Notes under the pieces: model-generated
Database searches by the model: none
What the model was told of the DNA's origin: nothing
Seen by the model: only the letters and a program-made list of their open reading frames with translations
Shown: positions 38,704 to 47,126 of the stretch, piece by piece
Layout: each line of letters begins with the position of its first letter
How positions within the stretch are numbered: the first letter of the stretch is position 1
Translations under genes and position numbers: made by a program
NCBI GenBank assembly: GCA_041389525.1
Contig: JAWKRR010000012.1
Span: 77,773 to 141,772 of the forward strand
Reading direction: 5' to 3'
Length of the DNA stretch: 64,000 nt
DNA from: JACKFB01 sp041389525
Lineage (GTDB): Bacteria > Myxococcota_A > UBA9042 > PHBI01 > JACKFB01

Positions 38704-39484
38704 TCGTCGGCTCCACGTCGGTGTTGACGGCGACCTGCCAGCGCGGGTCCCGCGATGCGCCCTCCATGCTCTGCCAGGGGGCGAGCGGGACGGTGAAGAG
38801 GTTCCTCTCGGTCGGGACGCGGTCGAGGAGTCGGCGAGGTCGTTCTGCTCGACGAGGACCAGGAGGTAGCCCAGGCGCTGCACCCGCGCGACGGGCGTGC
38901 GCCTCGCCTCCGCGACCAAGGCGTCCCGATCGATGGACTCGGCGAGTTCGGATAGGACCGTGGCGACGTTGTCCAGGTAGCCGCACCGCTCAGGGTAGCC
39001 GACGACCTCGAGGGCAGTGGCCGCCGGCGACGCGGTCACCAGCGCTCCAGTCGGTACGTTCCGCTCGACGACGGGCGTATTCGCCATGTCCTGCCGCGCG
39101 ATGAAGTCGACCCGAACCCCGCGCCACGCGCGAGGCCCTCGCCGCGACTTCGGGAGCATCACCTGGAAGACCATCGGCCTGGTGAGCGGCCCCGTGGTAG
39201 GCCGCCGCGCTCAACAGCGCCACGTAGTAGGGCTCACCGAGGGTGCTCCATCAGTTGCGGGATAGACGATCCGGCGGCAGGCAGCCCAACCTGCGGTAGC
39301 GCGCGGGGACGATGACGTGAAAGCCTCGATACGGGTCCGCGATGTGGCCCTTGTCCTTCAGGCGCCGCAGTTGTGCGCGGACCGCGGGGACAGAACGACC
39401 GAGGGCCTCGACCGCCTGCTCGGTGGTGAACGTCAGCCTGCCGTCGGTCTGCAGTGCCTCGATGTAGTCCGCTGCCGACGGCAT
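38700..39484 (-). pseudogene. AbiEi-type antitoxin, frameshifted
   Basis: The antitoxin and transcription repressor partner of the AbiEii toxin. From ATG 39484 the winged-helix N-terminal domain is clear ('YIEALQTDGRLTFTTEQAV', 'SVPAVRAQLRRLKDKGHI', 'FHVIVPARYRRLGCLPPD'). Two frame changes near 39240 and 39170 are needed to reach 'YYVALLSAAAYHGAAHQ' and 'MVFQVMLPKSRR'. The C-terminal domain then runs in one frame ('VRVDFIARQDM', 'TALEVVGYPERCGYLDNVATVLSELAE'), and another change near 38870 leads to 'TERNLFTVPLAPWQSMEG' and 'WQVAVNTDVEP'. With one base added, it would end on a TGA overlapping the toxin ATG. Confidence 0.75.
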
Positions 39485-39500
39485 GCCCGAGAGGCCTTGA

Positions 39501-39599
39501 GCGCAAATAGTTAGGCGGAACGTGATGTTCCGCGGTCCGGGCACTGGCGAGTGTCCGAAAGTATTTGCGCGCGAAAAGTAACGCCCGGCGTTATCTTTT
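39501..39599 (-). promoter_or_regulatory. Cluster of inverted repeats upstream of the AbiE pair (probable operators)
   Basis: Within 100 bp upstream of the antitoxin start are three inverted repeats. GCGGAAC/GTTCCGC is a perfect 7-bp pair with a 5-bp spacer (39515-39533). GCGCAAATA (39501-39509) is repeated inverted as TATTTGCGC (39562-39570), enclosing it. AAAAGTAACGCC (39574-39585) pairs with GGCGTTATCTTTT (39587-39599) with one extra base. AbiEi proteins are known to bind inverted repeats in their own promoter, so these are likely autoregulatory sites. Confidence 0.55.
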
Positions 39600-39708
39600 G
39601 CAAGACGCGACTCGCCGGATGGCCGAACGACCACGGCCTCACGCAATGCTCGCTGCAGGTCGCGAGAACCCGCTAGCTCACTGTAGAACCACGCTCGCCG
39701 CGGTCAGC

Positions 39709-40863
39709 TCACGCCGCGTTCTTCTGGCGGCGGGCGGCCATCATGTCGACGAAGGGGCCGAAGAGGTACTGGGCGTCGTGGGGGCCGGGGCTGGCTTCGG
39801 GGTGGTACTGGACGCTGTAGCAGGACAGCGACTCGGAGGCGAAGCCGGCTACGGTCTGGTCGTTGAGGTGGATGTGGGTCACCCGGGTGCTCGCGGGGAG
39901 CGTCGTCGGGTCGACCGCGAAGCCGTGGTTTTGGCTGGTTATCTCGATCTTTCGACTGTCTTCGTGGCGCACGGGGTGGTTCGCACCGTGGTGGCCGAAC
40001 TTGAGCTTGAAGGTCTTGGCACCCAGGGCCAGCGCGAGGATCTGGTGGCCGAGGCAGATGCCGAAGATCGGCAGGGTGCCCAGCAGCTTCTTGACCTCGG
40101 CGGGGACGCCTCGGACGGCGTCGGGGTCGCCGGGGCCGTTGGAGAGGAAGATGCCCTCGGGCTTGTAGGCCATCGCCTCTTCCGCCGTGGTGTAGGCGGG
40201 GACGACGATGACCTCGCAGCCGCGGCGGACGAGGTGGCGCAGGATGTTGTTCTTCACGCCGAAGTCGTAGGCCACGACGCGGTACTTCTCGGCCGGGACG
40301 TCGATGGGGGGCAGCGGATCTTCGGGGTGCATGGCCGCGATGGACTCGATCCAGGTGTAGGGGCCGGGCGTCGTGACGCCCTCGACCAGGTCGACGCCGA
40401 CGAGGTCGGGGACCGACTTGGCGATGCGCCGCGCCTCCTCGTCGCTCGGCGCCGGGCTGATGACGCAGCTTGGCTGGGCGCCGGTCTCGCGGATGTGGCG
40501 GACCAGGGCGCGGGTGTCGACCTCGGTGATGGCCACGACGCCGTGGTCGACGAGGTAGCTCTCGAGATCCTGCGAGCTTCGGTAATTCGAGACCACCGGG
40601 CTGACCGCGCGCACGACGAGGCCGGAGGCGAACACGCGCCGCGACTCGGGGTCTTCCGGGTTGACGCCGTAGTTGCCGATCTCGGGGTAGGTCATCGTGA
40701 CGATCTGCCCGCTGTAGGACGGATCGGTCAGGATCTCCTGGTAGCCGGTCATCGACGTGTTGAGCACGATCTCACCGCGGGCCACGCCGCGGGCGCCGAG
40801 GGCCCGGCCGCGAAAGAGGGTCCCATCGGACAGCGCCACCACTGCGTCATCGTCTTTCTTCAC
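39709..40863 (-). CDS. carA: Carbamoyl-phosphate synthase small subunit
   Basis: CarA is the glutaminase subunit that supplies ammonia for carbamoyl phosphate in pyrimidine and arginine synthesis. The 384-residue protein has the N-terminal CarA domain ('GYQEILTDPSYSGQIVTMTYPEIGNYG' in blocks) and a class I glutamine amidotransferase domain with the nucleophile elbow 'FGICLGHQ' and the later His/Glu pair in 'YSVQYHPEASPGPHD'. It lies 23 nt after the dihydroorotase-like gene and closes the pyrimidine operon. The large subunit carB is not in the window. Confidence 0.94.
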   Translation of the reverse strand: MKKDDDAVVALSDGTLFRGRALGARGVARGEIVLNTSMTGYQEILTDPSYSGQIVTMTYPEIGNYGVNPEDPESRRVFASGLVVRAVSPVVSNYRSSQDLESYLVDHGVVAITEVDTRALVRHIRETGAQPSCVISPAPSDEEARRIAKSVPDLVGVDLVEGVTTPGPYTWIESIAAMHPEDPLPPIDVPAEKYRVVAYDFGVKNNILRHLVRRGCEVIVVPAYTTAEEAMAYKPEGIFLSNGPGDPDAVRGVPAEVKKLLGTLPIFGICLGHQILALALGAKTFKLKFGHHGANHPVRHEDSRKIEITSQNHGFAVDPTTLPASTRVTHIHLNDQTVAGFASESLSCYSVQYHPEASPGPHDAQYLFGPFVDMMAARRQKNAA

Positions 40864-40886
40864 TCGAGCTACTCCCTACTCAGCTG

Positions 40887-42218
40887 CTACGAACCTTCGG
40901 CGGCGCGCCATACCACATCGCCGGACACCATCGTGACAATCGCGCGGCCCCTCAGCGCCTGACCCAGCCACGGCGTGTTGTGGCCGCGGCTTTGAAGGGT
41001 GGACGCTGACGGGATCCAGGTGTGCGTCGGGTCGATGGCCGTCAGGTCGGCGGGCGCGCCCACCGCGAGGCCCCGCTCGCCCTCGAACTGGCCGCCGCCG
41101 AACTGCCCGCCGCCGATCTGGCCGCCGCCGAGCACGCGCCGGGGGCCCTCGGTGAAGAGCGCCATCGCTCGCGCAGCGCTCAGCGTGCCGTCATTTACCA
41201 AGGCGAGGACGAGCGAGAGCGCAGTCTCGACCGCGCTCATGCCCGTCGCGGCGCGCTCGAACTCCTGGCTCTTGTCCTCGATGTGGTGCGGCTGGTGGTC
41301 GGTCGCCACGCAGTCGATGGTGCCGTCGGCCAACCCGGCGCGCAGGGCGGCGCAGTCGGCCTCGGCGCGCAGGGGAGGGCGCACCTTCACGTTGGGGTCG
41401 AAGGTGGCCAGGGCCGCCGCGGTCAGGTGCAGGTGGTGCGGGGTGACGTCGCAGGTCACCGGGACGCCGCGGGCTTTGGCTTGGCGGACCAGCTCGACCG
41501 CGACGGCCGTGCTCAGGCGCTGCAGGTGCAGTCGCGCGCCGGTCAGCTCGCAGAGCAGCAGGTCGCGGCTGACGGCGATGGCCTCGGCCGCGGCGGGCGT
41601 CTCGGGCAGGCCCAGGCGCGTCGACCAGGGGCCCTCGTCGCAGACGCCGCTCATGGTGGTCTCAGCCGGAGCGGTCATCACGACCAGCCCGAATCCGTCC
41701 GCGTATTCGAGGAGGCGGCGCATGAAACCAGCGCTCGAGATCGGCTGCTCTCCCGTGCTGAGCGCGACGCAGCCCGCGCTGTGAAGCTCGCCGATGGGGG
41801 CGAGGGTCTCGTGGCGCAGGCCCAGGGTCGCCGCGCCCACGGGCAGCAGGCGGGCGGCCTTGGCGCGGGTGGCGAGGCCGGCTATTTCGGCGACCACGGC
41901 GGCGCGGTCGACCACGGGCTCGGTGTTCGGCGTGGCGCAGACCTGGGTGAAGCCGCCGGCCGCGGCGGCGCGCAGGCCGCTGGCGATGGTCTCTTTCTCC
42001 TCGAAGCCGGGCTCGCGGAGGGCGCAGCGCAGGTCGGTCATGCCGGCGATCAGCCAGGCGCCGTCTAGGTTTTCGACGCGGTCGCCGGCCGCCGGTTCGG
42101 CCGCCCCTTGGGTCACGGCGACGATGCGCCCGCCCTCGACCGCCACAGCCCCCGGGCCGTCCAACCCGCGCGCGGCGTCCAGCAGCCGCCCGCCTACCAG
42201 CCAGGTGCGCTCGCTCAT
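40887..42218 (-). CDS. Dihydroorotase homologue lacking metal ligands (PyrC'-type)
   Basis: The 443-residue protein has the dihydroorotase fold and many family blocks: 'GAWLIAGMTDLRCALREPGFEEKETI', 'AAAAGGFTQVCATPNT', 'CDVTPHHLHLT' and 'VATDHQPHH', each cited in part. The zinc-binding HxH normally before 'LREPG' is RCA here, the later His pair is replaced ('VMTAPAETT' and 'LHLQRLST'), and the FSDDG-type loop reads 'ALSTGEQ'. Thus it is probably inactive, like the PyrC' (PyrX) proteins that hold aspartate transcarbamoylase together in Pseudomonas. Its ATG overlaps the pyrB stop, which supports this. A Gly-Gln repeat (GGGQIGGGQFGGGQF) near residue 380 is unusual. Confidence 0.85.
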   Translation of the reverse strand: MSERTWLVGGRLLDAARGLDGPGAVAVEGGRIVAVTQGAAEPAAGDRVENLDGAWLIAGMTDLRCALREPGFEEKETIASGLRAAAAGGFTQVCATPNTEPVVDRAAVVAEIAGLATRAKAARLLPVGAATLGLRHETLAPIGELHSAGCVALSTGEQPISSAGFMRRLLEYADGFGLVVMTAPAETTMSGVCDEGPWSTRLGLPETPAAAEAIAVSRDLLLCELTGARLHLQRLSTAVAVELVRQAKARGVPVTCDVTPHHLHLTAAALATFDPNVKVRPPLRAEADCAALRAGLADGTIDCVATDHQPHHIEDKSQEFERAATGMSAVETALSLVLALVNDGTLSAARAMALFTEGPRRVLGGGQIGGGQFGGGQFEGERGLAVGAPADLTAIDPTHTWIPSASTLQSRGHNTPWLGQALRGRAIVTMVSGDVVWRAAEGS

Positions 42219-43153
42219 GCTTCCACCGCCTCGCGCCCGCCGCCTGCGACCAGATAGAGCACGGCCATCCGCACGGCCACGCCGTTGGCGACCTGCTCCA
42301 AGATGACCGCGTGCTCGCCGTCGGCCACCTCGGGCGCGATCTCGACGCCGCGGTTCATGGGCCCGGGGTGCATCACGATGGCGTCGGCGGCCGCCAGCCG
42401 CAGCCGCTCGCGGGTCAGCCCGAAGTACCGGAAATACTCGCGGTCGTCGGGGTAAAGCCCGCCCGCCATCCGCTCTTTCTGGATGCGCAGCATCATCACG
42501 ACGTCCGCGCCCTCGATGGCGGGCTCGATGCGGTGGTGGACGCGCACGCCCAGGCCTTCGAGCGCCGGCGGGACCATGGTGCGCGGGCCGGCCACGCTGA
42601 CCTCGGCACCCATGGTGACCAGGGCGAAGATGTTGGAGCGCGCCACGCGGCTGTGGGTGATGTCGCCGACGATGGCGACCTTGAGGCCGGCGAGGCGGCC
42701 CTTGTGCTCGCGCATGGTCAGCATGTCGAGCAGCGCCTGGGTGGGGTGCTCGTGCCAGCCGTCGCCTGCGTTGACGATGGCCGCGTCGATGCTGCGGGTC
42801 AGCAGCAGCGGCACGCCCGCGCCCTGATGGCGCACCACCACGATGTCCGGCGCCATCGCCTGCAGCGTGCGCGCGGTGTCCACCAGGGTCTCGCCCTTGG
42901 ACAAGCTGGACGTCGACGCCGAGAAGTTCAGCGTGTCCGCGGACAGGCGCTTCTCGGCGATCTCGAAGCTGGTGCGGGTGCGCGTCGAGGCCTCGACGAA
43001 GAAGTTCAGCACCATCACGCCGCGCAGGGCCGGGACCTTCTTGACCTTGCGCTGGTTGACCCGCTTGAAGTGGTCGGCGAGGTCGAGGATCGCGGTGATG
43101 GTCTCGCGATCGACCCCCTCCATGCCGAGGAGATGGCGTAGCTGAACGCTCAC
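42215..43153 (-). CDS. pyrB: Aspartate carbamoyltransferase catalytic subunit
   Basis: PyrB joins carbamoyl phosphate and aspartate, the committed step of pyrimidine synthesis. The 312-residue protein has the carbamoyl-phosphate loop 'FFVEASTRTRTSFE', the 80s-type loop 'TSSLSKGETLVDTARTL', 'DGWHEHPTQALLD' and the aspartate-binding 'HPGPMNRGVE'. The GTG start at 43153 overlaps the pyrR stop (GTGA), and a longer frame upstream is shadow. No pyrI is present, which fits the idea that the neighbouring inactive dihydroorotase is its structural partner. Confidence 0.94.
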   Translation of the reverse strand: MSVQLRHLLGMEGVDRETITAILDLADHFKRVNQRKVKKVPALRGVMVLNFFVEASTRTRTSFEIAEKRLSADTLNFSASTSSLSKGETLVDTARTLQAMAPDIVVVRHQGAGVPLLLTRSIDAAIVNAGDGWHEHPTQALLDMLTMREHKGRLAGLKVAIVGDITHSRVARSNIFALVTMGAEVSVAGPRTMVPPALEGLGVRVHHRIEPAIEGADVVMMLRIQKERMAGGLYPDDREYFRYFGLTRERLRLAAADAIVMHPGPMNRGVEIAPEVADGEHAVILEQVANGVAVRMAVLYLVAGGGREAVEA

Positions 43154-43701
43154 CGGGCCCCCTTCGGCCGCCGCAGGACGATGCGGTCCTCGGGCGCGCC
43201 TTCTTCGGTTAGCTCGACCTTGACCGACTCGCCGGCGACGCTGGAGACACGGTGGCCGACGAAGTCCGCCTGAATCGGTAGCTCGCGCATGCCGCGATCG
43301 GCCAACACAGCGAGGCGGATCCACGCTGGACGACCGTAGTCGATGATCGCGTCCAGGGCGGCGCGCACGGTGCGGCCCGTGTAGAGCACGTCGTCGACCA
43401 GCACCAGCCGCCGGCCCGTGATGTCGAAGGGCATCTCGGTGCGGCCGACCACGGGCTGGGGCAGGCCCATCAGCACGTCGTCGCGGTAGAGCGTGATGTC
43501 CAGCATGCCCTCGAGCGGGCGCTGGCCCTCGTCCTCGGCGATGAGATCGCAGAGGCGCCTGGCCAGATGGACGCCGCCGGTGTGGATGCCGACGATGGCG
43601 GTCTGCTCGACGCTGCCTGAGGATTCGACGATCTCACGGGCCATCCGACGAAGCGCGCGCCGAACGCCGTCGGCATCCAGAAGCAGGCGCTCGTCCACCA
43701 C
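43150..43701 (-). CDS. pyrR: Pyr operon regulator / uracil phosphoribosyltransferase
   Basis: This 183-residue PyrR protein has the PRPP-binding motif 'LVLVDDVLYTGRTVRAALDA' and the family blocks 'IVGIHTGGVHLARRL' and 'DITLYRDD'. In Bacillus, PyrR binds pyr mRNA to cause attenuation when uridine nucleotides are plentiful and has weak uracil phosphoribosyltransferase activity. I looked for an obvious anti-terminator structure upstream but the gene follows lepB after only 6 nt, so a classical leader is not visible here; control may act elsewhere or only through enzyme activity. Confidence 0.92.
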   Translation of the reverse strand: MVDERLLLDADGVRRALRRMAREIVESSGSVEQTAIVGIHTGGVHLARRLCDLIAEDEGQRPLEGMLDITLYRDDVLMGLPQPVVGRTEMPFDITGRRLVLVDDVLYTGRTVRAALDAIIDYGRPAWIRLAVLADRGMRELPIQADFVGHRVSSVAGESVKVELTEEGAPEDRIVLRRPKGAR

Positions 43702-43707
43702 AGACTC

Positions 43708-44781
43708 CTAGTTCAGCCAGTTGAGGATGCGGGATTTGTCTCTGGCGAACCAGATGACGAAGGCGGTGCCTTTGATGTGGTCGTAGGGCACCAGACCCCA
43801 GTAGCGGCCGTCTTCGGAGCGATCGCGGTTGTCGCCCATCACGAAGACGTGCCCCTCGGGGATGACCACGTCGGGCCAGGCCGGGTTGGACGCCGCGTCG
43901 CCGAAGTAGCGGCCCCGGCCGTCGCGCAGGGGCCAGTCGGGCATGTTCATGCAGCCGCCCACCGCGAAGCGTCCGGTCGCGGGCGCCATGTGCTGGGTGA
44001 TGTAGCTGTGGGTGCCGACGGTCTCTTCTTGCTGCACGCAGGGGCAGGTGCCGCTGGGGTCGACCGGGTCGTCCTCGTCGCTGTCGTAAACGGGGCAGCG
44101 GCCGACTGGGACCTCGCGGGTGCTGACCCACTCTTCGGGGGTCGTCGGGCGCGTCGAGACCGGCTCGCCGTTGACGTAGAGCACGTTGTCGTCGAGGCGG
44201 ATGCGGTCGCCGGCCACCGCGACCACGCGCTTGATGTAGTCGTCGCCGTGGTGCTTGTCGCCGGGGCTGTCGAACTCGAACACGATGATGTCGCCGCGCT
44301 CGGGCTCGTCCCAGTGGATCAGGCGGTGCGACGAAAACGGCAGGTAGAGGCCGTAGCTGATCTTGTTGACGAAGAGGCGGTCGTCGATTTGCAGGGTCGG
44401 GAGCATCGAGCCGCTGGGGATCGAGAAGGCCTCGAAGATGAACGAGCGGATCACGAGGGCGAGCACGATGGCCCAGGCGATGGCCTCGACGTACTCGCGC
44501 AGCATGCCTTTGCGGAAGCGGCCGAAGTGCTGCTCGACGGAGGCCTCGAGCGCGGTGGTGGCCTCGTCGAGGGTCAGGCCGTCGACGCGGGGCTTGCCGC
44601 GGGTCGGCAGCAGCGCTTCGAGGGCGGTGATGCGGTCCTGCACCGTGCGGCTGGCGGCCTGGCCGGCGACGCGCCCCTTGCGCTTGACCAGGTGAGCGGC
44701 CTCACGGGCGAGCTCGCGAGCGCGGCGTATCGCGTGCTTGCTTGCGTCGCCCTGAGGCTCCCGCGCTTTGGTTGGGGTCAT
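43708..44781 (-). CDS. lepB: Signal peptidase I
   Basis: LepB removes signal peptides from exported proteins at the outer face of the inner membrane. The 357-residue enzyme has a cytosolic N-terminal extension of about 95 residues, one membrane helix ('AIAWAIVLALVIRSFIF', about 100-117), the catalytic Ser in 'SIPSGSMLPT' (Ser125), the Lys in 'DYIKRVVAVAGD' and the box E-like 'VFVMGDNRDRSEDGRYWG'. An insert with several Cys ('CPVYDSDEDDP', 'TCPCVQQEE') lies between these boxes. It heads the operon with pyrR, pyrB, pyrC' and carA. Confidence 0.93.
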   Translation of the reverse strand: MTPTKAREPQGDASKHAIRRARELAREAAHLVKRKGRVAGQAASRTVQDRITALEALLPTRGKPRVDGLTLDEATTALEASVEQHFGRFRKGMLREYVEAIAWAIVLALVIRSFIFEAFSIPSGSMLPTLQIDDRLFVNKISYGLYLPFSSHRLIHWDEPERGDIIVFEFDSPGDKHHGDDYIKRVVAVAGDRIRLDDNVLYVNGEPVSTRPTTPEEWVSTREVPVGRCPVYDSDEDDPVDPSGTCPCVQQEETVGTHSYITQHMAPATGRFAVGGCMNMPDWPLRDGRGRYFGDAASNPAWPDVVIPEGHVFVMGDNRDRSEDGRYWGLVPYDHIKGTAFVIWFARDKSRILNWLN

Positions 44782-44920
44782 TCGGGCTCCAACCTGCGAG
44801 GAGTCGAGAGAGCACCTGTGAACCGGCTCGGCTTATAAGGGCGCCGCTCCGGGGGTGTCAACGCGTAGGTGACCGGGGCGGCGCGGGCCAAGGGGCGGCG
44901 ATCGCGGGCCAGCGCGCGGC

Positions 44921-47059
44921 TCAAAAGTCGTAGCGGGCTTGAAGTCGCGCGTCGATCCCCGGCGCGTCGTACCCCGAGCCGTGCTGCCGATAGGCGGTGT
45001 CCAGGAGGTTGTCGACGGCGAGGTCGATGGAGAGGTGCTCGGTCGGGGAGAGGCCCGCCCGCAGATCCATCGTGAACCAGCCGGGCGTGCCGTCGCAGGT
45101 GTCGCCGTCGAGGGTGTGGCCAGGGCGGGCGGGGTCCTCGCACATGCGAAGGTCCTTGCGATCGCCGGGCTCCAGGCGGTCTTGGCGCAGGGCACCGCGG
45201 GCGACCAGGGCGATGTGGGTGCGGAAGCGCGGGTGCTCCCAGCGGAGGCCGCCCCGCGCGTTCAGGGGCGGGACCCGGCGGGCGGGCGTGGACTCGCCGC
45301 CCTCCGGGTAGACGTCCCCGCGGATCCAGGCCAAGCCGCCGAAGAGGGAGAAGCCGGCGAAGGCTCGCGTCGCGCCGCTGGCCTCGACGCCCCGGTAGAC
45401 CGCGCGGTCGGCGTTGGTGCGGCGGACCACGGGCTTGCCGTCGATCTCGGGCTGGCCTTCCAGGGTCGCCGGCTCGCGGACGATGGCGTCGTGCAGGGTG
45501 TTCTGAAAGGCGGCGATCCGCGCGTGACCGGCGGCGCCGAAGAGCTTCAGGCCGACCTCGAGGGCGTCGGAACGCTCAGGTTTTAACGAGCGATTCGGGA
45601 CCTCGAAGCTGGAGCCGGTGTCGCCCAGCACGGTGGTCTCCTGCAGGTTGGGCGAGCGGAAGCCCTGGGACCAGTTGAAGTAGATGTTGGCCATGTTCGC
45701 GAGGAGCAGCCGCGCGCCGGCGCCGAAGGCCGGGCCGGTGTCGCTGTAGTTGACGGTGCCCAGGCCGGGGACGTCCTCGGCGCGGGCGAAGACGTGGGCG
45801 AGGCGGGCGCCGCCGGTCAGGACCAGCTCGACGCGGCCGGGCGAGACGTAGGGGCGGCCCTCGAGCCACGAGTAGACGTCGACGCCGCCGTAGCGCGAGC
45901 CGTCGCTGAAGTTGCCGCGGTCGCGTGCCTTGGGCAGAAAGGCGTCGGCGGGCGTGGCGCGGGTGGCGCTGCTGGCGATCCACTCGTGGCGTGCGTCGAC
46001 GCCGGCGGTGAGCTTGAGGCGATCGTCGAACCAGCGGCCATGGAGGACAGCCGAGCCCAGCAGCGCGCGGGTCTGGTCGCGGTTGAAGTCGCGGGAGTTC
46101 AGCTGGCCTTCGTCGAAGGCGGCGCAGCCGTCGCGGTCGTCCACGCTGCCGTCGGTGGTGAGGCAGCGGGCGCGGTCGGTGGACTCGGTGAGCTGGTGGT
46201 AGCCGACCTGGAAGCGGGCGCTGAGGCCGGGGCCCGCCGAGTGCTGCTCGAGAGAGACCCAGGCGAGGTGGTCGGCGGTGTCGGTGAGCCGCGCGTCGCC
46301 AGCGCCGAGGCCGTCGATGCGGCCGATGTCTTTGGCGACCGAGGCAAGCCAGCCCGCGGCGAGGCTCCAGTCCCCGTCGAGGTCGAGACGAAAGCGCGCG
46401 CGGCCGTCGACCTGCAGCGTCTCCGAGAGCGGGACCTTCGAGCCGTCGCCTGTGCGCAGCAGGTCGTGCCGGCGCACGCCGACGCCGACGCGCCCGCCGA
46501 TGGGGCCGGAGCGGCCGGCAAGCTCGCCCGCCACCTCGACGCCGAGGTCGGCCGACGAGAGCCGTGTCTGGACAAAAGCCTCGACGTCATCAGCGCGGGG
46601 GACGTCTCGGGTGAAGTATTCGACCACGCCGCCCAGGGCGTCCGAGCCGTAGAGCAGCGCGCTGGGGCCCAAGATGACGTCGATGCGCGACATGGCCGTC
46701 GGGTCGATGAGGCCCATGTACTGGTTCGGCCCGGTGCGGTGGGTGCTGAGGCCGTAACGGACGCCGTCGATGATCAGCAGGTTCGACGGCCCGATGAGGC
46801 CGCGCAGCATGGGCGCGCCGGCGGCCAGGGTGGTGCGCTGGACGCTCACGCCCGCCACGGTGGAGAGCGCCTCCGGCCCGTCGACGGCGACGTCTTCGGC
46901 GATCTGGGACTCGCCGACGGACTCGACGCTGCGATCGCTGTCGAAGGAGCTGCCCGAGCCGCGGGTAGGCGCGATCACCGTGCGGTAGCTGTCCGCGGGC
47001 GGTGGCGTCGTGGTCAAGAGGTGCGCTGCGAGAAGCGCTGTGGCGATCGACGGACTCAT
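44921..47059 (-). CDS. TonB-dependent outer-membrane receptor
   Basis: A 712-residue receptor with a signal peptide, a plug domain ('GPEALSTVAGVSVQRTT', 'APMLRGLIGPSNLLIIDGVRYG', 'IDVILGPSALLYGSDALGGVVEY' in short blocks) and a 22-strand beta-barrel ending in an aromatic residue ('LQARYDF'). Strand-type repeats such as 'YFNWSQGFRSPNLQETT' are typical for siderophore, heme or cobalamin receptors. The substrate cannot be told from sequence, and there is no transport operon next to it. The plug sequence most resembles hemoglobin/CirA-like receptors. It stands alone between lepB and lepA. Confidence 0.9.
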   Translation of the reverse strand: MSPSIATALLAAHLLTTTPPPADSYRTVIAPTRGSGSSFDSDRSVESVGESQIAEDVAVDGPEALSTVAGVSVQRTTLAAGAPMLRGLIGPSNLLIIDGVRYGLSTHRTGPNQYMGLIDPTAMSRIDVILGPSALLYGSDALGGVVEYFTRDVPRADDVEAFVQTRLSSADLGVEVAGELAGRSGPIGGRVGVGVRRHDLLRTGDGSKVPLSETLQVDGRARFRLDLDGDWSLAAGWLASVAKDIGRIDGLGAGDARLTDTADHLAWVSLEQHSAGPGLSARFQVGYHQLTESTDRARCLTTDGSVDDRDGCAAFDEGQLNSRDFNRDQTRALLGSAVLHGRWFDDRLKLTAGVDARHEWIASSATRATPADAFLPKARDRGNFSDGSRYGGVDVYSWLEGRPYVSPGRVELVLTGGARLAHVFARAEDVPGLGTVNYSDTGPAFGAGARLLLANMANIYFNWSQGFRSPNLQETTVLGDTGSSFEVPNRSLKPERSDALEVGLKLFGAAGHARIAAFQNTLHDAIVREPATLEGQPEIDGKPVVRRTNADRAVYRGVEASGATRAFAGFSLFGGLAWIRGDVYPEGGESTPARRVPPLNARGGLRWEHPRFRTHIALVARGALRQDRLEPGDRKDLRMCEDPARPGHTLDGDTCDGTPGWFTMDLRAGLSPTEHLSIDLAVDNLLDTAYRQHGSGYDAPGIDARLQARYDF

Positions 47060-47126
47060 GGCGCCGCTTTCTAGCGCAGCACGACCCCGCGCGACAACGG
47101 CAGCGCGGGCGTTTTCCCAGGTCGGG

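Noticed and set aside
34130..39600. Prophage or integrative element at the tRNA genes
   Set aside because: No integrase, no phage genes and no direct repeat of a tRNA end were found, so only a weak island suggestion is kept as a finding.
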